64,000 nucleotides of DNA from assembly GCF_947654275.1 (NCBI RefSeq), contig NZ_CANTJS010000004.1, forward strand, positions 1 to 64,000, read 5' to 3'. The position numbers and the translations under genes are program-made. How positions within the stretch are numbered: position 1 is the first letter of the stretch; each line of letters opens with the position of its first letter. The notes below the pieces were generated by a model, which searched no databases, was not told the DNA's origin, and worked only from the letters and a program-made list of their open reading frames with translations. Origin of the DNA: an uncultured Oscillibacter sp. Lineage in GTDB: Bacteria > Bacillota > Clostridia > Oscillospirales > Oscillospiraceae. Below are positions 41,380 to 49,688 of the stretch, one piece after another.

Positions 41380-43173
41380 TCAGTACTTGCTGAAGGGGCT
41401 GGAATCTCCGCTGTATCCGGCATAACCGCTGTCCGGCTCCGCCACGCTGTCGTCAGCGGCAGCATAGCTGGGGGCGGGAGCGGGGCTTTCATAGCTGCTG
41501 CCGCTGTCATTGCGCAGACGGAACTTGCTCATCAGGCTCTTCATCAGGGAGGCCTGGCTGCTGAGCTCCTCGCTGGCGGCGGCGGATTCCTCGGAGGTGG
41601 CGGAGTTGGTCTGCACCACGGAGGAAATCTGGTCGATGCCCTCGGTGACCTGGGCAATGGCCTCGGCCTCCTCCTCCACAGCCTTGGCAATCTCCTGGAG
41701 GGCGGACATGGACTCGTCGGTGGCTTCCACGGTCTTGCTCAGGGACAGGGAGACCTTTTTCACAATCTCGCTGCCGTCCTGAACAGAGGCGATGGAGTTG
41801 TCAATCAATTCCTTGGTGGCCTTGGCAGCCTGGTCGGACTTGGTGGCCAGATTCCGCACCTCGTCGGCAACCACGGCGAAGCCCTTGCCGGCGCTGCCGG
41901 CCCGGGCGGCCTCCACAGCGGCGTTCAGAGCCAGGATGTTGGTCTGGAAGGCAATGTTCTCAATGGTGGCAATGATCTTGCCGATTTCCTCCGAGGAGCT
42001 GGAAATCTTCTCCATGGCCTTGACCATCTCGTCCATGTACGCGGCGCTCTCCCGAACACGCTGGTCGGCGTTCCTGGAGTGGTCCATGGCGATTTCGCTG
42101 CGCTTGGCATTGCTCTGGGATTTCTCGGAAATATCAGCAATGGTGGCGGACAGCTCTTCCACGGCGCTGGCCTGCTCCGTAGCGCCCTGAGCCAGAGCCT
42201 GGGCGCCGGTAGACACCTGCTCGGAGCCGGCGGAAACCTGCTCGCCGCTGAGGGTGATCTGGGCCAGGGTGTCGCTGAGGCTGCTGTTGATCACACGGAT
42301 GGATTTGAGCATGTTCACCAGCTCGCCTACATACAGCTGTTCAGCATTGGTGCGGCAATTGAAGTTTCCGCTGCCCATCTCCTCCAGGAGACGGCAGGTA
42401 TCGCTGATAACACCGGAAAGGACACGCTGGCTGGTCCGCAGGGCGTCGCACATCTCGCCCAGCTCGCTCTTGCTCTCATAATTTACGGGGATGTCCAGCT
42501 TGCCCTCGCTGAAACCAACCAGGGCCTTGCGAACCTCCTCCACAGGAACTACAATGCTCTTGATGATTGTCAGCGCGATGCGGAGCACTGCCACAGTGGC
42601 GATCAACATCGCCACAATAATGGAAATTATTGCTATCGTGGAAATGATATTCTGCCGCGAGATAATGTTGGCCTGCTCAGACTGGAGCCTGGCAGCCAGC
42701 GCATCACCAGCGGATGCAGCCTGGTTCAGAGCGGGGGTGCAGGTACTTACGATCATATTGGCCGCCTGCTGCTGATTGGTCCGAACAGTCTGTCCAATTG
42801 TGACAGCCTCCTCCTCCCATTCCTCTACCATGTTAACAAAGTTGTTCAGCTCGGTCTTATCCTCAAGGGGATAGATACTGTTCAGAGTAGCTAACTGAGA
42901 GGCCAGCTCATTGATTTTGCTGTTGCAGGTATCGACGCTGGACATATTGCCGGACAATACCGCGTCACGCAGGTTACGGGCGGCAATGTTGTAATCAATG
43001 CGGCAGTCGGACGCCAACTCATTGGATTCCACATACTTTTCCAGAATGTTAGTATATTGCCTCTTCTGTACTGTCATCAGGATCAGCGCTGCGATGATAA
43101 TAATTACAGAGACAATGATGGTAATGCCGTACCCCACGACCAGGCTCTTCCTGATCTTCATGTTCTTAATCAT
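41380..43173 (-). CDS. Methyl-accepting chemotaxis protein
   Basis: A 597-residue transmembrane chemoreceptor. TM1 is at about 10-33, a periplasm-facing four-helix-bundle sensor at about 34-178, TM2 near 182-205, then HAMP. The signalling domain has the conserved hairpin tip [23 protein letters not shown]. The C-terminal tail is Ser/Pro/Ala-rich and ends without a clear CheR-docking pentapeptide. The start is an ATG at 43173 with GAGGAGG nine bases upstream; an in-frame start 45 bp earlier lacks one. The sensor half is more AT-rich than the signalling half, suggesting module exchange. The ligand is unknown. Confidence 0.94.
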   Translation of the reverse strand: MIKNMKIRKSLVVGYGITIIVSVIIIIAALILMTVQKRQYTNILEKYVESNELASDCRIDYNIAARNLRDAVLSGNMSSVDTCNSKINELASQLATLNSIYPLEDKTELNNFVNMVEEWEEEAVTIGQTVRTNQQQAANMIVSTCTPALNQAASAGDALAARLQSEQANIISRQNIISTIAIISIIVAMLIATVAVLRIALTIIKSIVVPVEEVRKALVGFSEGKLDIPVNYESKSELGEMCDALRTSQRVLSGVISDTCRLLEEMGSGNFNCRTNAEQLYVGELVNMLKSIRVINSSLSDTLAQITLSGEQVSAGSEQVSTGAQALAQGATEQASAVEELSATIADISEKSQSNAKRSEIAMDHSRNADQRVRESAAYMDEMVKAMEKISSSSEEIGKIIATIENIAFQTNILALNAAVEAARAGSAGKGFAVVADEVRNLATKSDQAAKATKELIDNSIASVQDGSEIVKKVSLSLSKTVEATDESMSALQEIAKAVEEEAEAIAQVTEGIDQISSVVQTNSATSEESAAASEELSSQASLMKSLMSKFRLRNDSGSSYESPAPAPSYAAADDSVAEPDSGYAGYSGDSSPFSKY

Positions 43174-43236
43174 TTCTGATTTCCTCCTCTTTATGTTCGG
43201 TTCCTGCTTATCTATCAATCATCGGCTCCGTGCTGC

Positions 43237-43974
43237 TTACATCACGTCGCCGTATCTTCCCTTTTTCACGTCACCGAAAATCTGTCCGTCCACCAGCGTC
43301 ACCACCCGGCGGCGCATGATGTTCACATATTTGCTGGCGTGGGTGGCCATGATGACCGTGGTTCCCCGGTGATTGACCTCCATTAAAAGCTGGAAGATAT
43401 CCCAGATATTATCATCGTCCAGATTTGCGGTAATCTCATCCAGCACCAGGATAGGCGGACTGTTAATCAGGGCCCTGGCCAGCTCCACACGGCGGCACTC
43501 CCCCACCGACATCTCGGCAGGGTACTTCTTCCCGGCCCCCCGCATGCCGACCAGTCCCAGCACCTTATCCACCCGCTCCTGCAGATGCTTTGCGTTTTCA
43601 AAGCGGCGGCGTCCCACCTGAGCCGCAACCCAAAGGTTTTCCTCCACGGTCATTTTCCGGATCAGGCTGTGTTCCTGCTGCACCTTTCCGAAGAGAATGG
43701 CCATGCGGTTGTGGCTCCAGGGAATCAGCTTGGTCAGATCCTTCTGGTCCAGACTGACCCGGCCCCGGTCCGGCTTGAGCTTGCCGGAAATCAGATCCAG
43801 CAGCGTGCTCTTCCCGGCTCCGCTGCTGCCGATGATGAAGACGAACTCTCCCTGCTTGATGGTCAGGTCGATGTTCTCCACCCCGGTCTCAAAGCGCCGG
43901 CCTCCGTTCTCCTTCCGCTGCCGCCGGCTCAGCTTATAGCGCTTTGTTACATTTTCCAGCGTGATCGTGGGCAT
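43237..43974 (-). CDS. Orphan FtsE-like ABC ATPase
   Basis: A 245-residue ABC ATPase. Walker A is GSSGAGKST, the Q-loop region is FGKVQQEHSLI, and Walker B is ILVLDEITANLD, close to the FtsE/LolD pattern DEPTGNLD. The signature LSGGQ is replaced by MSVGE (MSVGECRRVELARAL). An unusual charged insertion (KLSRRQRKENGGRRFETG) follows the first strand. No permease such as FtsX is adjacent. The start is an ATG at 43974 right after GGAGGT. It sits between the MCP and fliD-fliS-fliT-like genes, so a motility or envelope role is suspected but not shown. Confidence 0.75.
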   Translation of the reverse strand: MPTITLENVTKRYKLSRRQRKENGGRRFETGVENIDLTIKQGEFVFIIGSSGAGKSTLLDLISGKLKPDRGRVSLDQKDLTKLIPWSHNRMAILFGKVQQEHSLIRKMTVEENLWVAAQVGRRRFENAKHLQERVDKVLGLVGMRGAGKKYPAEMSVGECRRVELARALINSPPILVLDEITANLDDDNIWDIFQLLMEVNHRGTTVIMATHASKYVNIMRRRVVTLVDGQIFGDVKKGRYGDVM

Positions 43975-43987
43975 AGTACCTCCGCGC

Positions 43988-44018
43988 GTGGATGCCCCCG
44001 GCACTGGGCCGGGGGCTC
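43988..44018 (-). other. GC-rich hairpin before the FtsE-like gene
   Basis: GCCCCCGGC and GCCGGGGGC-type arms flank a short CACTGG loop, with no T-tract. A related core (CCCCGGCACTGG(G)CCGG) occurs in the terminator at 2073-2106. It lies between the FliT-like stop and the FtsE-like ribosome site and could attenuate transcription. Confidence 0.5.
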
Positions 44019-44023
44019 CGGCA

Positions 44024-44410
44024 TTATTGATAAATCGACTTTTCCCGGGTCACCTTTCGGTTTACAATCCGGTCCAGGTCCACCAGCTGCTTCAAAAGCC
44101 TCTGATTGATAGCCGCCTGATTGGCCAGGGCCGCCTCCTCCGGCGCCGGCGTACCGGACCCCTTCAGAAGCGCCTCCATGGGGCCCTGCGCCTCCTGGGG
44201 AAGCGCCGCCTTCAGCTGGTCCAGAACCTGCTGCCCCCGGCGGAGCTTTTCCACAGGCTCCTGCCGCATGGCCACCAGCATCTGAACCGTCACCTGATCA
44301 TTGCGGTCCACCGCCTCCGCCAGCTGGCGGGTCAGGTCGTAGGTCTCGTTCAGGGCCGTGTAGATCCGCTTCAGCTGAACATGAATATTCATCAGCGCGG
44401 ATGCCTCCAT
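44024..44410 (-). CDS. FliT/FlgN-like flagellar chaperone candidate
   Basis: A 128-residue helical protein (VQLKRIYTALNETYDLTRQLAEAVDRNDQVTVQMLVAMRQ..., ending NRKVTREKSIYQ). Size, helical content and position after fliD-fliS fit FliT, the FliD chaperone; FlgN-type proteins look similar. Sequence alone does not settle the family. Two starts are possible: ATG at 44410, or ATG at 44392, which is preceded by GGAGG inside the gene. It follows fliS by eight bases, so coexpression is near certain. Confidence 0.6.
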   Translation of the reverse strand: MEASALMNIHVQLKRIYTALNETYDLTRQLAEAVDRNDQVTVQMLVAMRQEPVEKLRRGQQVLDQLKAALPQEAQGPMEALLKGSGTPAPEEAALANQAAINQRLLKQLVDLDRIVNRKVTREKSIYQ

Positions 44411-44418
44411 CCTCTCAC

Positions 44419-44796
44419 CTACTTCCCGGAATCGCCGCTCTTCTGCGCCTGACGGAAGGCGTCCCGCAGCTCCCCGATCATGGACTTCACATGGGCCAGC
44501 AGGTCCTGCCGCCGGCCAATCTTCACCCGGCCCAGCTCATAGGTGAAATACTCATAGAGCTGGGTCAGGTTTTTGCTGATGGGATACTGCCGGTCCAGCG
44601 TATCATCCAGATACTGGATGATCTCCACTGCCCGCTGCACCGAGGCCTCAAAAACGGGATAATCCTGCTTCTTCAGCGTGATTTCCGCCTGGGCAAGGCG
44701 CTTAAAAAGCTCGTCATACAGCAGAAGAAGCAGCTCGCCCTGGGTCATGGTGTTGACGCTTTGCTCCTTATATTGGTTGAAGCCCTTCATATCCAT
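44419..44796 (-). CDS. fliS: Flagellin export chaperone FliS
   Basis: A 125-residue FliS of normal length. The pattern YKEQSVNTMTQGELLLLLYDELFKRL (about 9-34), then FEASVQRAVEIIQYLDDTLD and LYEYFTYELGRVKI, is diagnostic. FliS caps the C-terminal disordered region of flagellin to prevent premature polymerisation. It lies directly downstream of fliD, the usual order. Confidence 0.96.
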   Translation of the reverse strand: MDMKGFNQYKEQSVNTMTQGELLLLLYDELFKRLAQAEITLKKQDYPVFEASVQRAVEIIQYLDDTLDRQYPISKNLTQLYEYFTYELGRVKIGRRQDLLAHVKSMIGELRDAFRQAQKSGDSGK

Positions 44797-44829
44797 CGTC
44801 TGTGAATCACCGCCTTTTCATGCGCTTCA

Positions 44830-47637
44830 TCAGCCGCCCATCAGCTGGGCGAAGTAAGAGCTCTGGGAATTCATCTGGGCCACCAGCTGCTCCAGCTGAG
44901 AGAACTTACTGGTGTAGTAGTCCACCTGGTCGCTCATTTTGTCTTCCCACTTCTCAATTTCCTTGTCAATCTTATCCAGCTCCTGCTGGATGGTGTTGGT
45001 ATACATGGTGCTGGGGGCCAGGGGGGAACCGGCCTTGCTGACCAGCACGCCCTTGCCGCCCTCGGTCTTGCCGTACAGCTCCAGGGGCTGTTTCAGCGCC
45101 TGCATCAGGCCGTTGCTCTTGGCTCCGGAATCCGTGCTGGCGGTAAAAGCGTCCCGCACGGCGTCCGGGTCGTTGTTCAGCGCGTCCCGGAACTTTGTCT
45201 CGTTAAACTCCAGGGTGCTCAGGCCGTTGGAATAGTTCACGGTAATGCCCGCCGCCCGGAGGGCCGCGCCGTTCTCGCCGGTCATGGACACAGCGGAGGT
45301 CAGGCGGGTGTACAGGCTGCGCAGGTCGTTATCGCCAAAGAGGATGCCGGTCTTGGCCTTTTCCTCCCAGGCCTCAATGGTGCTCTCGGACATGCCCTCC
45401 TTGTCCTCGTCGGTCAGGGGCTCATACCGCTGGTTTTTGCTCTGGTTGCGATACAGGGGCAGGGTGGAATAAGCATTCTTGATCTCCGTCACCATGGCGT
45501 TGTAGTCCGCCACCATTTCCTTCACCACGTCCACAATTTTGTCCGCGTCGGAGCTGGTTTCAAAGGTGACGGCCTCGGCCTTGTCGTCCCGGACGGCAGT
45601 TTTCTCCGTGACAGCGGAAACGTCCATGGCCTGGTCGCTGCCGGCGTCAAAACGCAGGCGGCCCTGGGCGTCCACCCGGGCGTAGACCTCCTCGCCCTTA
45701 TGGTTCTCAAAGGTCAGCTTCCCGTCCTCGTCCATGGAGCCGTATACGGTCTTGCCGCTCTTTTCGTCCAGGAAGGCCAGTCTGCCGTCGTCCAGCTTTT
45801 CCGCGCTGAACTGCTTGCTCTTGCCGTCTCCCTGGTCCACAGAGAAGAGAGGGTTGCCCTTCTCGTCCAGGGACTGGCTGACGTCATATTTGATATTTCC
45901 GTCCTCGTCGGTCTCGTAGCCAAAGGTCCCCTTGAGGTTGATGGTCATGCCGTCCAGCTCCACACTGTTGGAGCTGCGGGTAATTTCTCCCAGGGAGGTT
46001 CCGTTGATGCTGACCTCCAGAATGGCATCCTGGCCCTTGGTATAAGTTCCATCACCCTTGTCGTCATAGGTGCCGGGCGCGCCGAACAGCTTGGAGGACA
46101 GGCCCTCGAACCGGATTTCGCTGGCAGCTCCCGTGTCCTTGGCGGTAAAGGTCAGCTCGTTGGTCAGCTTGGAATAGCCCACCTTGACCCCGGAATCACT
46201 GTTGCTGTTCATGGTGTTGATTACCGTACTCAGGGTGGTATTTTCATTAAACCGCCCCACTTCCTTGCCGTTGACCTTAAAGGAATAGAGCTGGTTTCCG
46301 TCGGTGTCCGTCACCGGCACCTTTGTGACCTTACCATTGCTGTCCACTTTCAGCTCATAGAGCGCTTCCAGATCCTTAAAGCCGTCCTCGCCCAGCAGCT
46401 CGCCCAGCGTCTTGTTAGTATTGAGATAGCTGGTGATCTGATTGCTCTCACCGAAGCCAAGGGTCTCGCCCTTGGTAGACTGGACGGAAAAAGTGGAGCC
46501 CTTCTGTCCAGTGGTAAACTGGAGCTGGATGCCCTTTTCGCCGCCGTTTTTGTCGCTCACCGTCAGCTTGCCCTTTCCAAAGGCCTCGTCAATATTTTTC
46601 TGGAGGGCTTCGAGATACGCCTGGTCCCGCTCCGCCGGGGTCCGTTTATCGTCCTTGTCCGCCTTGATATCCTTGGCGGTGGGCATTTTCACGGTCTTGG
46701 TGACGCCGTCCAGAGTAATCTGAAGGCTGCCGCCCTTGGAAGACAGGTACTCCAGGGTGCTCATGGTCTCCTTCATATTTGCCACGCCTGAGGCGTCCAG
46801 GCTCTTGACCTGTTTGCCGTATATACTGCTGAGATCCTGGCCGCCCAGCAGCTGTTTCTTTACGCTGTCACTGGCCGCACTGATATAGACATTGTTATTT
46901 TTGGGGTCCGCAAAGGTGATTTTGCCGTCCTTGACCTCGGCCCGAACCAGCTCCTCGGTCAGCTCCTTGCCGGTGTAGCTCTTGCTGCCGATGATCACCG
47001 TCTGCTCTTCCAGCTGCCGGTTGATCTCGTCCGCCAGCTCCTGGGCGTTGTCATAGGTCTTGGTCTCGTCAAAGTTGATGGTCAGGTAGCTCAGCGCGTT
47101 GGAACCGCCATAGGCCAGGGTCATGCTGCCGGAAAAGGTGCTGACGGTCATATCCTTGTCCAGGTCCATGGACCCGGGGGCGGCCGCAGACACGGTTCCG
47201 GAATTGAAGTCGGAGGTCTGTTTGTCCAGGAAGGTTCCGCTCAGCTTATAGGTGGCGGCGGAGGCCAGCTGCCGGACCCGGTCCACCCGGATGTCGCTGT
47301 TGGAGCGCCCGGTGGCGGTGACCTTGTCGGCATTGCTGCCCTTGGCCACCGTTTTCACCGCCTGATCGAAAAAGCTGGTGGACATCAGGTTGTTGGAAGA
47401 ACGGTAAGACGTGTACTTCGCGAGGAAGGACGACATCTTATCGATCATGCTTCTGTAGGACTCCTGCTTCCACTCGGTCTTTGTGCGCTTCTGGCTCAGG
47501 GATGTGATCTTGTTTTTGTACGCGGATATCGCGTTTTCGATCATACCCTCCGTATCCAGACCGCTGGCGAGGCCGGAGATGACATTTCTGCTTCCATAAA
47601 TGCTGCTTGCGCTGCTGACGCTGCTGACAGAGGCCAT
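44830..47637 (-). CDS. fliD: Flagellar filament cap protein FliD (HAP2), expanded
   Basis: A 935-residue FliD; most are 450-700. The N-terminus (VISGLASGLDTEGMIENAISAYKNKITSLSQKRTKTEWKQESYRSM) and C-terminus (LDKIDKEIEKWEDKMSDQVDYYTSKFSQLEQLVAQMNSQSSYFAQL) are canonical. The long middle holds several beta-rich domains and a repetitive stretch near residues 575-662 (DEDGN, DEKGNP, DGKSK, DDGRL, DEDGKL). FliD forms the cap that folds flagellin at the filament tip and can act as an adhesin. The start is the ATG at 47637 after AAGGGAG; an upstream in-frame ATG (47655) lacks a site. It is the first gene of fliD-fliS-fliT-like. Confidence 0.94.
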   Translation of the reverse strand: MASVSSVSSASSIYGSRNVISGLASGLDTEGMIENAISAYKNKITSLSQKRTKTEWKQESYRSMIDKMSSFLAKYTSYRSSNNLMSTSFFDQAVKTVAKGSNADKVTATGRSNSDIRVDRVRQLASAATYKLSGTFLDKQTSDFNSGTVSAAAPGSMDLDKDMTVSTFSGSMTLAYGGSNALSYLTINFDETKTYDNAQELADEINRQLEEQTVIIGSKSYTGKELTEELVRAEVKDGKITFADPKNNNVYISAASDSVKKQLLGGQDLSSIYGKQVKSLDASGVANMKETMSTLEYLSSKGGSLQITLDGVTKTVKMPTAKDIKADKDDKRTPAERDQAYLEALQKNIDEAFGKGKLTVSDKNGGEKGIQLQFTTGQKGSTFSVQSTKGETLGFGESNQITSYLNTNKTLGELLGEDGFKDLEALYELKVDSNGKVTKVPVTDTDGNQLYSFKVNGKEVGRFNENTTLSTVINTMNSNSDSGVKVGYSKLTNELTFTAKDTGAASEIRFEGLSSKLFGAPGTYDDKGDGTYTKGQDAILEVSINGTSLGEITRSSNSVELDGMTINLKGTFGYETDEDGNIKYDVSQSLDEKGNPLFSVDQGDGKSKQFSAEKLDDGRLAFLDEKSGKTVYGSMDEDGKLTFENHKGEEVYARVDAQGRLRFDAGSDQAMDVSAVTEKTAVRDDKAEAVTFETSSDADKIVDVVKEMVADYNAMVTEIKNAYSTLPLYRNQSKNQRYEPLTDEDKEGMSESTIEAWEEKAKTGILFGDNDLRSLYTRLTSAVSMTGENGAALRAAGITVNYSNGLSTLEFNETKFRDALNNDPDAVRDAFTASTDSGAKSNGLMQALKQPLELYGKTEGGKGVLVSKAGSPLAPSTMYTNTIQQELDKIDKEIEKWEDKMSDQVDYYTSKFSQLEQLVAQMNSQSSYFAQLMGG

Positions 47638-47730
47638 ATACCCCACTCCCTTCATAATATCAGGCGATTCGCCGCCTCACGGAGGCGGTGAATCCTTCCA
47701 AGAATTTTTTTGATATTCCTCTATGTTTTT

Positions 47731-47757
47731 TTATCGACATATAGTATAATAAAAATA
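47731..47757 (-). promoter_or_regulatory. Candidate SigD promoter of fliD
   Basis: Minus strand TATT (47754-47757), 15-bp spacer, GTCGATAA (47731-47738). The -10 has one difference from GCCGATAA. It lies about 94 bp before the fliD start. The region also contains an opposing TATAAT that may serve parA. Confidence 0.5.
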
Positions 47758-47798
47758 AGAGGTCCGCGTTTAGTTTTTACAGTAAGGAGGAAAATCCT

Positions 47799-48578
47799 TT
47801 GACACAGGTTATCACCGTCACAAACCAGAAGGGCGGCGTGGGCAAAACCACCACCGTCTCCGCCCTGGTCTGCGGTCTCACCCAGCGAGGCGCACGGGTT
47901 CTGGGCGTCGATCTGGACCCCCAAGGCAACCTGGGCTTCACCCTTGGCCTGGACATCGGAGACGGCTACACGGTCTACGATGTGCTGACCGGAGCACACC
48001 CCATTGAGGCATCCATCTCCCACACGGACTACGGAGATATCCTCCCCTCGGACATCATGCTCTCCACCGCCGAGGTGGCCTTTACCGCGCCCCGCCGGGA
48101 ATTCATGCTCTCCCAGCATCTGGACGCCGTCAAGGACCGGTATGACTTCATCATCATCGACACGCCCCCGGCCCTGAACATCCTGACCATCAACGCTTAT
48201 GTGGCCTCCACCGGGCTCATCGTCCCCATGGAGGCGGAGGTGCTGAGTCTGGTGGGCGTCTCCCAGATTCAGGACACCATTGAAACCGTCCGCAAATCCT
48301 TCAACCCGGATCTGAAGGTCCTGGGCATTCTGCTGAACAAATATAACCAGCGCCTCACCCTCTCACGGGAAATTCTGGACCTCGCTGAGGCGGTGGCTGA
48401 GCAGCTGGACAGCCGGGTGTTCCCCACCAGAGTCCGCCGGGGCGTGGACGTGGCCATGGCCCCTGCCCACGGACAGAGCGTGCTGACCTACCAGCCCCGC
48501 TGCAAGGCCGCCATGGACCTGCGGAAAATCGTGGACGCCGTGGCCGGTCCCCGGTTCCCCGCTCTTAAAAGACGCTGA
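47799..48578 (+). CDS. ParA-family ATPase
   Basis: A 259-residue Soj/ParA-type ATPase. The deviant Walker A is KGGVGKTT (11-18), switch I has DLDPQGNLG, and Walker B has FIIIDTPPAL. The start is a TTG at 47799, eight bases after AAGGAGG. No ParB gene follows; the next gene encodes a ComFB-domain protein instead. A chromosomal soj normally sits with spo0J near the origin, which is not seen here. Its place among flagellar genes suggests positioning of flagella or chemoreceptor arrays, like FlhG/ParC, but that is inference. Confidence 0.9.
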   Translation: MTQVITVTNQKGGVGKTTTVSALVCGLTQRGARVLGVDLDPQGNLGFTLGLDIGDGYTVYDVLTGAHPIEASISHTDYGDILPSDIMLSTAEVAFTAPRREFMLSQHLDAVKDRYDFIIIDTPPALNILTINAYVASTGLIVPMEAEVLSLVGVSQIQDTIETVRKSFNPDLKVLGILLNKYNQRLTLSREILDLAEAVAEQLDSRVFPTRVRRGVDVAMAPAHGQSVLTYQPRCKAAMDLRKIVDAVAGPRFPALKRR

Positions 48579-48611
48579 CAACAGATCAACGACAGTAAAG
48601 GAGTTTTTATT

Positions 48612-49304
48612 ATGGCTTCCAGTAACAGCAGCAAAACCGCCCATGTCATGAACCTTCTCAGCAAAAACCGCGGCGGCGCTCCCGCCCCGGAGCCCGAAGC
48701 GCCGGCCGAGAAGACCAAACCCGCCGAGCCCGCCGAACAGGTCGAGACCGTTGAAAAGCCCTCCCCCGTGGCCCCTATCATCTCCTCCATCAATGCCGAC
48801 GCCGCCGTCTCCAACCAGATCAAGGACGCCCTGGAAGCGGAGCTCACCGAGGATTCTCCGGCGCCTCCCCAGACCCCCCAGGAGAAGGCCGCCCCTCCCC
48901 GGCCGGCGGAGCCCGCTCCCCCCAGCGCCGAGGAGCTGATGGACCTGCCCCCCATCAGGCCCGCCGAGGAGCCGGCAAAGGCACCGGCAAAAGTACCGGC
49001 AGAGACCCCCCCAGAGGCGCCAGCAGAGGAGTGCTATGTCAACGTGATGCAGCTTCTGGTAGAGGAAAAGGCAGAGAAGTACATGCAGATGTTCGGCGTC
49101 TGCTGCTGCGAGCGCTGCCAGCTGGACGTCAAGGCCTTTGCTCTGAACCACCTGCCCCCCAAGTATGTCTTCATGGGCCCTGACGAGCGGGTGCCCCGCC
49201 TGACGGTGTATGAGGCCCAATACAGCAGCGACATCACCGCTCAGCTGCTCAAGGCCTGCACCATCGTCCACGAAACGCCCCACCACACCCGTCCGTCCCT
49301 CTGA
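48612..49304 (+). CDS. ComFB-domain protein (putative cyclic-dinucleotide receptor)
   Basis: A 230-residue protein. Residues 1-140 are disordered and rich in Pro/Ala/Glu, apart from a short helix near 58-80. Residues 141-225 are a ComFB domain (YVNVMQLLVEEKAEKYMQMFGVCCCERCQLDVKAFALNHLPPKYV). Cys164, 165, 166 and 169 cluster in the usual CCxxC region. ComFB-family proteins have been reported as c-di-GMP/c-di-AMP receptors in cyanobacteria and Bacillus; ligand binding here is inferred. It starts 33 bp after parA with AAAGGAG, so the two form an operon closed by a terminator. Confidence 0.82.
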   Translation: MASSNSSKTAHVMNLLSKNRGGAPAPEPEAPAEKTKPAEPAEQVETVEKPSPVAPIISSINADAAVSNQIKDALEAELTEDSPAPPQTPQEKAAPPRPAEPAPPSAEELMDLPPIRPAEEPAKAPAKVPAETPPEAPAEECYVNVMQLLVEEKAEKYMQMFGVCCCERCQLDVKAFALNHLPPKYVFMGPDERVPRLTVYEAQYSSDITAQLLKACTIVHETPHHTRPSL

Positions 49305-49416
49305 GGGCCAGGCACGCCGGTCTGTCCGGAATCCCGCCGCCGCGGAATCCCCGGGGCGGCGGGCAAAGTCCGCCCTGAAAACCATATGCCGGTTTTCCGG
49401 CGCGCTGACCTGCCAA

Positions 49417-49455
49417 AAAAGGTTCGACACGTTTCTGTGCCGAACCTTTTTCTTT
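49417..49455. terminator. Terminator of parA-comFB, likely bidirectional
   Basis: AAAAGGTTCGACAC (49417-49430) pairs with GTGCCGAACCTTTT (49437-49450) with one G-T mismatch, then TTCTTTC. A-rich sequence on the other side makes it usable for the opposite strand. Confidence 0.88.
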
Positions 49456-49458
49456 CTT

Positions 49459-49648
49459 TATAGTCACCGCAGTTGAAAAGAAGCATTTGCTTCTTTTCAA
49501 CAAGTGCGGCGATGATTCGCCGCACAGGCCGCAAAACGGCCTTGCGGTGGACTTCATAGCCGGCACAGGGGCTTTTTACCTAGCCCGTCAGCGGCTCCGC
49601 CGCTGGTTGAAAACCGGTATCTGCCGGTTTTCAACTGTGCTGACTATA
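49459..49648. mobile_element. 190-bp MITE-like element with terminal inverted repeats
   Basis: The ends are near-perfect inverted repeats: 19 of 21 bases match, starting TATAGTCA and including CAGTTGAAAA. Inside are six hairpins: 49472-49501 (13-bp stem), 49505-49524 (7 bp), 49527-49541 (5 bp), 49568-49586 (GGGCT/AGCCC), 49589-49605 (7 bp) and 49606-49635 (12 bp). Each terminal repeat is itself the first arm of a hairpin. TA dinucleotides flank both ends. There is no open frame. It sits between the parA-comFB terminator and the end of the fla/che operon. Confidence 0.75.
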
Positions 49649-49688
49649 TCAGCCCTTCCGGCAGGGTTCCGCTTCGGAGCCAAGGGGC

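Noticed and set aside
40147-42894. A 915-codon plus-strand frame across the FtsA-like and MCP genes
   Set aside because: It spans two real genes and a spacer on the other strand, with no domain content.
47799-48578. Plasmid or phage partition locus
   Set aside because: There is no parB, parS-like repeat, replication or phage gene nearby. The neighbours on both sides are flagellar.
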